Below are positions 1-6,230 of a stretch of 64,000 nucleotides of DNA, in pieces. A program made the position numbers and the translations under genes. The notes beneath the pieces were generated by a model. The model saw nothing but the letters and a program-made list of their open reading frames with translations. It ran no database searches and was not told the origin of the DNA. Every line of letters starts with the position of its first letter. The first letter of the stretch is position 1. Source of the DNA: Nematostella vectensis (taxonomy: Eukaryota; Cnidaria; Anthozoa; Actiniaria; Edwardsiidae); NCBI RefSeq assembly GCF_932526225.1, contig NC_064038.1, forward strand, positions 1,800,001 through 1,864,000, written 5' to 3'.

Positions 1-238
1 TTATCGATTGTAACCTTTTGGAGGTTACACTCGTAAAACAAATTCCCGAATGTAACCCCGAAGCTTTTCCCGAATGTAACCTCCAGTCCGATGGTGACTT
101 TGCTTGGGATAGTTTACGATACCAATAGTATTAAAAGTAATTTTCATTACAATTCCTTTCAGCAATGCCACGTTAGTCTTTCGTTGCGGGCACTTGACTA
201 CTAACGCAGCGACACGGGTTCGATTCCCGCTGATAGCC
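1..238 (+). repeat. Partial first monomer (unit 1)
   Basis: The left edge cuts the monomer just before the GTAACCT stem-loop. It ends with a tRNA-like copy (167-238) of the CGACACGGG subtype, like units 8, 12, 18, 22, 32, 52, 55, 66 and 69. Nothing else is present. Confidence 0.9.
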
Positions 239-240
239 TA

Positions 241-263
241 TTTTTTTTCTTTATTTTTTTTTT
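241..263 (+). terminator. T-rich tract after tRNA-like copy 1 (Pol III terminator-like)
   Basis: Eight T residues, then CTTTA, then ten T residues begin two bases after the tRNA-like copy that ends at 238. Runs of four or more T on the coding strand stop RNA polymerase III in eukaryotes, so every copy is followed by a strong potential terminator. The tract recurs after every unit with variable length and with variants such as CTTTC, TTCTTC, GTTTC or TTATT inside. It is the main source of monomer length variation. Confidence 0.6.
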
Positions 264-266
264 AAA

Positions 267-274
267 TATCGATA
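267..274. other. TATCGATA palindrome
   Basis: An 8-bp perfect palindrome just after the T tract. It is present in most monomers. Variants have AATCGATA or TATCGATT (for example the TTAAATCGATAC form after units 4596 and 37836). No known factor is assigned. Confidence 0.6.
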
Positions 275-296
275 CTTAATTATACTGTTCTTGGTG

Positions 297-306
297 TGTC
301 ATGACA
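297..306. other. Conserved TGTCATGACA palindrome
   Basis: A 10-bp perfect palindrome 59 bp after the tRNA-like end of the previous unit. I find it intact in nearly all copies. Exceptions are an inserted A in units 5 and 15 (1934-1944, 7379-7389) and a T to A change in unit 49 (25923-25932). It could be a dimeric protein site or simply an inherited sequence. Confidence 0.6.
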
Positions 307-344
307 TAAAAAGAAGGTATAGGGACATTTTTATGTACTCTCAG

Positions 345-355
345 CATCTTTGATG
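345..355. other. Small hairpin CATC-TTT-GATG
   Basis: A four-base-pair stem with a three-base loop within an imperfectly symmetrical AGCATC/GATGTGCT stretch. It is nearly invariant through the array. It is too short to claim a function. Confidence 0.4.
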
Positions 356-366
356 TGCTCATGCTT

Positions 367-384
367 TGTTCAGGATCCTGAACA
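367..384. other. Perfect 18-bp palindrome centred on GGATCC
   Basis: TGTTCAGGATCCTGAACA equals its own reverse complement. The full 18 bp is found in units 2, 10, 13, 20, 27, 41, 57, 59, 61, 71 and 79 (for example 4724-4741, 6358-6375, 10169-10186, 13988-14005, 21625-21642, 30345-30362). Most other units have T or C at the base after CCTG and keep an inner 10-bp palindrome. Others have TTTAGGATCC or TTCAGTATCC and lose more symmetry. Confidence 0.8.
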
Positions 385-527
385 TATTTTATGCACACAA
401 GAACTAACTAGATTCCTTGGATAACTTGATTAAGTAGATTCTAACATAGAGCATAGCGCTCGATAGATTGATATACCTTTTTTTCCGAGTATACTGTTTC
501 ATTTTTCCTAATTTTCCTTTTTGGAAT

Positions 528-623
528 TTACATTCGGAAAAAAATTATCGATTGTAACCTTTTGGAGGTTACACTCGTAAAACAAATTCCCGAATGTAAC
601 CCTGAAGCTTTTCCCGAATGTAA
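528..623. repeat. Cluster of CCGAATGTAA / TTACATTCGG inverted copies
   Basis: TTACATTCGG at 528-537 is the exact reverse complement of CCGAATGTAA at 590-599 and again at 614-623, a 10-bp inverted repeat with one left arm and two right arms. The same arrangement recurs through the array. Left-arm variants include TTAACATTCGG and TTACATTCTG. A foldback over about 50-75 bases is possible on either strand. Confidence 0.7.
554..572. other. 7-bp stem-loop GTAACCT / AGGTTAC
   Basis: Perfect 7-bp arms (554-560 and 566-572) separated by five bases. The right arm extended to GGAGGTTAC (564-572) also pairs exactly with GTAACCTCC at 620-628, giving two competing foldbacks. Some units shorten the arm to GGAGTTAC (units 12, 22, 33, 92, 100, 106), and three have GGTACC in the left arm (units 54, 58, 68). 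Confidence 0.65.
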
Positions 624-625
624 CC
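587..625 (+). repeat. 24-bp-period direct subrepeat
   Basis: TTCCCGAATGTAACC at 587-601 repeats exactly at 611-625. Degenerate relatives on the same motif are GATTGTAACC (552-561 area) and, in other subtypes, CCTAATGTTAC. The monomer therefore seems to have grown in part from short internal duplications. Confidence 0.7.
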
Positions 626-680
626 TCCAGTCCGATGGTGACTTTGCTTGGGATAGTTTACGATACCAATAGTATTAAAA

Positions 681-694
681 GTAATTTTCATTAC
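681..694. other. Hairpin GTAAT-TTTC-ATTAC
   Basis: A five-base-pair stem with a four-base loop, 16 bp upstream of the tRNA-like element. In about a quarter of the units the right arm reads ATTTC and the stem is broken. In units 6, 16 and 30 it reads GTTAC, which still pairs through a G-T wobble in RNA. Confidence 0.5.
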
Positions 695-717
695 AACTCC
701 CTTCAGCAATGCCACGT

Positions 718-730
718 TAGTCTTTCGTTG
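718..730 (+). promoter_or_regulatory. Degenerate A-box-like sequence
   Basis: TAGTCTTTCGTTG lies about 31 bp upstream of the B box, the position an A box takes in a tRNA gene. It keeps the T-R-G-Y opening of the consensus TRGYNNARNNGG but has T in place of the conserved A and lacks the closing GG at the expected place. It is nearly invariant between copies. A weak A box with a good B box resembles TFIIIC-only sites as well as decayed tRNA genes. Confidence 0.45.
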
Positions 731-760
731 CGGGCACATGACTACTAACGCAGCGACCCG

Positions 761-771
761 GGTTCGATTCC
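761..771 (+). promoter_or_regulatory. Pol III internal promoter B box (TFIIIC site), reference copy
   Basis: GGTTCGATTCC matches the eukaryotic B-box consensus GGTTCGANNCC exactly. By reading each copy I find the core unchanged in 112 of 117 complete units. Changed copies are units 10 and 20 (second G to T) and units 11, 21 and 71 (TTCGA to TTTGA). The B box is the main TFIIIC contact in tRNA-type promoters. Whether it is used here is not shown by the sequence. Confidence 0.75.
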
Positions 772-1255
772 CGCTGATAGCCAATTTTTTTTTCTTTATT
801 TTTTTTTTTAATATCGATACTTAATTATACTGTTCTTGGTGTGTCATGACATAAAAAGAAGGTATAGGGACATTTTTATGTACTCTCAGCATCTTTGATG
901 TGCTCATGCTTTGTTCAGGATCCTGTACATATTTTATGCACACAAGAACTAACTAGATTCCTTGCATAACTTGATTAAGTAGATTCTAACATAGAGCATA
1001 GCGCTCGATAGATTGATATACCTTTTTTCCGAGTATACTGTTTTATTTTTCCTAATGTTACTTTTTGGAAATTACATTCGGAAAAAAAATTATCGATTGT
1101 AACCTTTTGTAGGTTACACTCGTAAAACAAATTCCCGAATGTAACCCTGAAGCTTTTCCCGAATGTAACCTCCAGTCCGATGGTGACTTTTGTTGGGATA
1201 GTTTACGATACCAATAGTATTAAAAGTAATTTTCATTACAATTCCCTTCAGCAAT

Positions 1256-1327
1256 GCCACGTTAGTCTTTCGTTGCGGGCACTTGACTACTAACGCAGCC
1301 ACCCGGGTTCGATTCCCCATGATAGCC
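1256..1327 (+). pseudogene. tRNA-like copy 3 with broken T stem
   Basis: The B-box core is present, but the right arm of the T stem reads CCCCAT where other copies have CCCGCT, and the 5' side has CCACCCGGG. No other unit in the window shares the CCCCAT form. Confidence 0.8.
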
Positions 1328-4300
1328 TATTTTTTTTTTCTTTATTTGTTTTTTAAATATCGATACTTAATTATACTGTTCTTGGTGTGTCATGACATAA
1401 AAAGAAGGTATAGGGACATTTTTATGTACTCTCAGCATCTTTGATGTGCTCATGCTTTGTTCAGGATCCTGTACATATTTTATGCACACAAGAACTAACT
1501 AGATTCCTTGGATAACTTGATTAAGTAGATTCTAACATAGAGCATAGCGCTCGATAGATTGATATACCTTTTTTCCGAGTATACTGTTTTATTTTTCCTA
1601 ATGTTACTTTTTGGAAATTACATTCGGAAAAAAAATTATCGATTGTAACCTTTTGTAGGTTATACTCGTAAAACAAATTCCCGAATGTAACCCTGAAGCT
1701 TTTCCCGAATGTAACCTCCAGTCCGATGGTGACTTTGGTTGGGATAGTTTACGATATCAATAGTATTTAAAGTAATTTTCATTTCAATTCCCTTCAGCAA
1801 ATCCACGTTAGTCTTTCGTTGCGGACACTTGACTACTAACGCAGCGACCCGGGTTCGATTCCCGCTGATAGCCTATTTTTTCTTCTTTCTTTTTTTTTTT
1901 AAATATCGATACTTAATTATACTGTTCTTGGTGTGTCAATGACATAAAAAGAAGGTATAGGGACATTTTTATGTACTCTCAGCATCTTTGATGTGCTCAT
2001 GCTTTGTTCAGGATCCTGTACATATTTTATGCACACAAGAACTAACTAGATTCCTTGGATAACTTGATAAAGTAGATTCTAACATAGAGCATAGCGCTCG
2101 ATAGATTGATATACCTTTTTTTCCGAGTTTACTGTTTTACTTTCCTAATGTTACTTTTTGGAATTTACATTCTGAAAAAAAATTATCGATTGTAACCTTT
2201 TGGAGGTTACACTCGTAAAACAAATTCCCGAATGTAACCCTGAAGCTTTTCCCGAATGTAACCTCCAGTCCGATGGTGACTTTGCTTGGGATAGTTTACG
2301 ATACCAATAGTATTAAAAGTAATTTTCATTACAATTCCCTTCAGCAATGCCACGTTAGTCTTTCGTTGCGGGCACTTGACTACTAACGCAGCTACCCGGG
2401 TTCGATTCCCGCTGATAGCCTATTTTTTTCTTTATTTTTTTTTTTAAATATCGATACTTAATTATACTGTTCTTGGTGTGTCATGACATAAAAAGAAGGT
2501 ATAGGGACATTTTTATGTACTCTCAGCATCTTTGATGTGCTCATGCTTTGTTTAGGATCCTGCACATATTTTATGCACACAAGAACTAACTAGATTCCTT
2601 GGATAACTTGATTAAGTAGATTCTAACATAGAGCATAGCGCTCGATAGATTGATATACCTTTTTTTCCGAGTATACTGTTTTATTTTCCTAATGTTACTT
2701 TTTGGAATTTACATTCGGAAAAAAATTATCGATTGTAACCTTTTAGAGGTTACACTCGTAAAACAAATTCCCGAATGTAACCCTGAAGCTTTTCCCGAAT
2801 GTAACCTCCAGTCCGATGGTGACTTTGCTTGGGATAGTTTACGATACCAATAGTATTAAAAGTAATTTTCGTTACAATTCCCTTCAGCAATGCCACGTTA
2901 GTCTTTCGTTGCGGGCACTTGACTACTAACGCAGCGACCCGGGTTCGATTCCCGCTGATAGCCTATTTTTTTTTCTTTATTTTTTTTTAAATATCGATAC
3001 TTAATTATACTGTTCTTGGTGTGTCATGACATAAAAAGAAGGTATAGGGACATTTTTATGTACTCTCAGCATCTTTGATGTGCTCATGCTTTGTTCAGGA
3101 TCCTGTACATATTTTATGCACACAAGAACTAACTAGATTCCTTGGATAACTTGATTAAGTAGATTCTAACATAGAGCATAGCGCTCGATAGATTGATATA
3201 CCTTTTTTCCGAGTATACTGTTTTATTTTTCCTAATGTTACTTTTTGGAATTTACATTCGGAAAAAAATTTATCGATTGTAACCGTTTGGAGGTTACACT
3301 CGTAAAACAAATTCCCGAATGTAACCCTGAAGCTTTTCCCGAATGTAACCTCCAGTCCGATGGTGACTTTGCTTGGGATAGTTTACGATACCAATAGTAT
3401 TAAAAGTAATTTTCATTACAATTCCCTTCAGCAATGCCACGTTAGTCTTTCGTTGCGGGCACTTGACTACTAACGCAGCCACCCTGGTTCGATTCCCGCT
3501 GATAGCCTATTTTTTTTTCTTTATTTTTTTTTTAATATCGATACTTTATTATACTGTTCTTGGTGTGTCATGACATAAAAAGAAGGCATAGGGACATTTT
3601 TATGTACTCTCAGCATCTTTGATGTGCTCATGCTTTGTTCAGGATCCTGTACATATTTTATGCACACAAGAACTAACTAGATTCCTTGGATAACTTGATT
3701 AAGTAGATTCTAACATAGAGCATAGCGCTCGATAGATTGATATACCTTTTTTTCCGAGTATACTGTTTTATTTTTCCTAATGTTACTTTTTGGAATTTAC
3801 ATTCGGAAAAAAAAATTATCGATTGTAACCTTTTGGAGGTTACACTCGTAAAACAAATTCCCGAATGTAACCCTGAAGCTTTTCCCGAATGTAACCTCCA
3901 GTCCGATGGTGACTTTGGTTGGGATAGTTTACGATACCAATAGTATTAAAAGTAATTTTCATTACAATTCCCTTCAGCAATGCCACGTTAGTCTTTCGTT
4001 GCGGGCACTTGACTACTAACGCAGCGACACGGGTTCGATTCCCGCTGATAGCCTATTTTTTTTCTTTATTTTTTTTTAAAAATCGATACTTAATTATACT
4101 GTTCTTGGTGTGTCATGACATAAAAAGTAGGTATAGGGACATTGTTATGTACTCTCAGCATCTTTGATGTGCTCATGCTTTGTTTAGGATCCTGCACATA
4201 TTTTATGCACACAAGACCTAACTAGATTCCTTGGATAACTTGATTAAGTAGATTCTAACATAGAGCATAGCGCTCGATAGATTGATATACCTTTTTTTCC

Positions 4301-5067
4301 GAGTATACTGTTTTACTTTCCTAATGTTACTTTTTGGATTTTACATTCGGAAAAAAAATTATCGATTGTAACCTTTTGGAGGTTACACTCGTAAAACAAA
4401 TTCCCGAATGTAACCCTGAAGCTTTTCCCGAATGTAACCTCCAGTCCGATGGTGACTTTGCTTGGGATAGTTTACGATACCAATAGTATTAAAAGTAATT
4501 TTCATTACAATTCCCTTCAGCAATGCCACGTTAGTCTTTCGTTGCGGGCACTTGACTACTAACGCAGCGACCCGGGTTCGATTCCCGCTGATAGCCTATT
4601 TTTTTATCTTTATTTTTTTTTTAAATCGATACTTAATTATACTGTTCTTGGTGTGTCATGACATAAAAAGAAGGTATAGGGACATTTTTATGTACTCTCA
4701 GCATCTTTGATGTGCTCATGCTTTGTTCAGGATCCTGAACATATTTGATGCACACAAGAACTAACTAGATTCCTTGGATAACTTGATTAAGTAGATTCTA
4801 ACATAGAGCATAGCGCTCGATAGATTGATATACCTTTTTTTCCGAGTATACTGTTTTATTTTTCCTAATTTTCCTTTTTGGAATTTACATTCGCAAAAAA
4901 ATTATCGATTGTAACCTTTTGGAGGTTACACTCGTAAAACAAATTCCCGAATGTAACCCTGAAGCTTTTCCCGAATGTAACCTCCAGTCCGATGGTGACT
5001 TTGCTTGGGATAGTTTACGATACCAATAGTATTAAAAGTAATTTTCATTACAATTCCCTTCAGCAAT

Positions 5068-5139
5068 GCCACGTTAGTCTTTCGTTGCGGGCACTTGTCT
5101 ACTAACGCAGCGACCCGGTTTCGATTCCCGCTGATAGCC
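5068..5139 (+). pseudogene. tRNA-like copy 10 with GGTTTCG B box
   Basis: CCCGGTTTCG replaces CCCGGGTTCG, and CTTGTCTAC replaces CTTGACTAC. Both changes recur in unit 20 (10513-10584), as expected from the A1/A2 duplication. Confidence 0.8.
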
Positions 5140-5612
5140 TATTTTTTTTTTTTCTTTTTTTTTTTAAATATCGATACTTAATTATACTGTTCTTGGTGTG
5201 TCATGACATAAAAAGAAGGTATAGGGACATTTTTATGTACTCTCAGCATCTTTGATGTGCTCATGCTTTGTTCAGGATCCTGTACATATTTTATGCACAC
5301 AAGAACTAACTAGATTCCTTGGATAACTTGATTAAGTAGATTCTAACATAGAGCATAGCGCTCGATAGATTGATATACCTTTTTTCCGAGTATACTGTTT
5401 TATTTTTCCTAATGTTACTTTTTGGAATTTACATTCGGAAAAACAATTATCGATTGTAACCTTTTGGAGGTTACACTCGTAAAACAAATTCCCGAATGTA
5501 ACCCTGAAGCTTTTCCCGAATGTAACCTCCAGTCCGATGGTGACTTTGGTTGGGATAGTTTACGATACCAATAGTATTAAAAGTAATTTTCATTTCAATT
5601 CCCTTCAGCAAT

Positions 5613-5684
5613 GCCACGTTAGTCTTTCGTTGCGGGCACTTGACTACTAACGCAGCGACCCGGGTTTGATTCCCGCTGATAGCC
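5613..5684 (+). pseudogene. tRNA-like copy 11 with TTTGA in place of TTCGA
   Basis: The C of the T-loop TTCGA, position 56 of a tRNA and a key B-box base, is replaced by T. The same change occurs in unit 21 (11057-11128), its duplicate partner, and independently or by conversion in unit 71 (38307-38378). Confidence 0.8.
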
Positions 5685-6230
5685 TATTTTTTCTTCTTTC
5701 TTTTTTTTTTAAATATCGATACTTAATTATACTGTTCTTGGTGTGTCATGACATAAAAAGAAGGTATAGGGACATTTTTATGTACTCTCAGCATCTTTGA
5801 TGTGCTCATGCTTTGTTCAGGATCCTGTACATATTTTATGCACACAAGAACTAACTAGATTCCTTGGATAACTTGATTAAGTAGATTCTAACATAGAGCA
5901 TAGCGCTCGATAGATTGATATACCTTTTTTTCCGAGTATACTGTTTTATTTTTCCTAATGTTACTTTTTGGAATTAACATTCGGAAAAAAAAAATATCGA
6001 TTGTAACCTTTTGGAGTTACACTCGTAAAACAAATTCCCGAATGTAACCCTGAAGCTTTTCCCGAATGTAACCTCCAGTCCGATGGTGACTTTGCTTGGG
6101 ATAGTATACAATACCAATAGTATTAAAAGTAATTTTCATTACAATTCCCTTCAGCAATGCCACGTTAGTCTTTCGTTGCGGGCACTTGACTACTAACGCA
6201 GCGACACGGGTTCGATTCCCGCTGATAGCC

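Larger units (their letters stand above)
239..782 (+). repeat. Reference satellite monomer (unit 2)
   Basis: This 544-bp unit is used to describe the internal layout. Order: T-rich tract (241-263), TATCGATA palindrome (267-274), TGTCATGACA palindrome (297-306), short CATC/GATG hairpin (345-355), 18-bp palindrome (367-384), AT-rich spacer (385-527), GTAA/TTAC-rich inverted and direct repeat region (528-694), tRNA-like element (711-782). The spacer at 385-527 carries an AGCGCT palindrome but nothing I can name. This unit belongs to the subtype with the perfect palindrome and the CCTAATTTTCC form of the spacer end. Its own tRNA-like copy has ACATGACT where most copies have ACTTGACT. Confidence 0.95.
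711..782 (+). pseudogene. tRNA-like element (tRNA-derived pseudogene), reference copy
   Basis: Seen: B box GGTTCGATTCC (761-771) inside a T arm with loop TTCGATT and four of five stem pairs, a weak A box (718-730), total length 72 nt, and a T tract two bases downstream. The loop CTACTAA (742-748) has canonical T33 and purine 37 and would give anticodon ACT, but its stem pairs at only two of five positions. The acceptor ends pair poorly. Isotype cannot be assigned. 3' ends of all complete copies: 238, 782, 1327, 1873, 2420, 2963, 3507, 4053, 4596, 5139, 5684, 6230, 6773, 7318, 7865, 8408, 8952, 9498, 10041, 10584, 11128, 11674, 12220, 12767, 13315, 13860, 14403, 14948, 15493, 16035, 16581, 17127, 17671, 18216, 18764, 19309, 19856, 20403, 20953, 21497, 22040, 22588, 23133, 23678, 24225, 24771, 25315, 25860, 26408, 26954, 27499, 28043, 28586, 29131, 29675, 30218, 30760, 31305, 31847, 32393, 32935, 33481, 34025, 34569, 35117, 35661, 36204, 36749, 37293, 37836, 38378, 38924, 39468, 40012, 40557, 41101, 41644, 42188, 42730, 43275, 43820, 44368, 44913, 45458, 46006, 46553, 47097, 47640, 48184, 48730, 49275, 49823, 50368, 50913, 51458, 52003, 52550, 53096, 53640, 54188, 54734, 55279, 55824, 56370, 56916, 57465, 58010, 58555, 59099, 59646, 60192, 60739, 61285, 61830, 62375, 62921, 63466. 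Each spans about the 71 bases before its end. Confidence 0.8.
239..6230 (+). repeat. Higher-order block A1, units 2-12
   Basis: Eleven monomers forming the first copy of a near-identical large duplication. Units 4-12 match units 14-22 at a displacement of 5444-5445 bp. Unit 2 matches unit 13 at 5991 bp, so one monomer (unit 3) has no partner in the second copy. Units 3 and 4 share the rare TTTTGTAGGTTA and GGAAATTACATT variants, which points to a one-monomer duplication here. Known differences from A2 include 1769 (TTTAAA against TTAAAA), the GGAGG/AAAGG change near 2204 and the GCAAAA/GGAAAA change near 4893. Confidence 0.9.

Noticed and set aside
711-782. Functional tRNA gene with anticodon ACT
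   Set aside because: Anticodon stem pairs at two of five positions and the acceptor stem at about three of seven, so it cannot be supported as a working tRNA.
239-782. Tandem tRNA-derived SINE
   Set aside because: A SINE would have its body and tail 3' of the tRNA-like head. Here the T tract follows the B box almost at once, and there are no target-site duplications or A-rich tail on the same strand.
711-782. Hammerhead ribozyme, as in some amphibian satellites, suggested by CTGATAG at the end of the element
   Set aside because: The catalytic core CTGATGA with its partner GAAA and stems is not present. CTGATAG is the tRNA-like 3' end.
569-784. 71-codon minus-strand open reading frame crossing the tRNA-like element, also at 6560-6775, 13647-13862 and 21284-21499
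   Set aside because: The start of the peptide (SGNRTRVAA) is the familiar product of translating a tRNA T arm antisense. The open frame depends on chance variants at the GATAGCCAA end.
2650-2853. 67-68 codon plus-strand open reading frames (also near 3737, 8095, 9182, 15180, 15722, 16811, 22272, 34780)
   Set aside because: They open or close with A-tract length and have no conserved frame across monomers. They are satellite translation, not genes.
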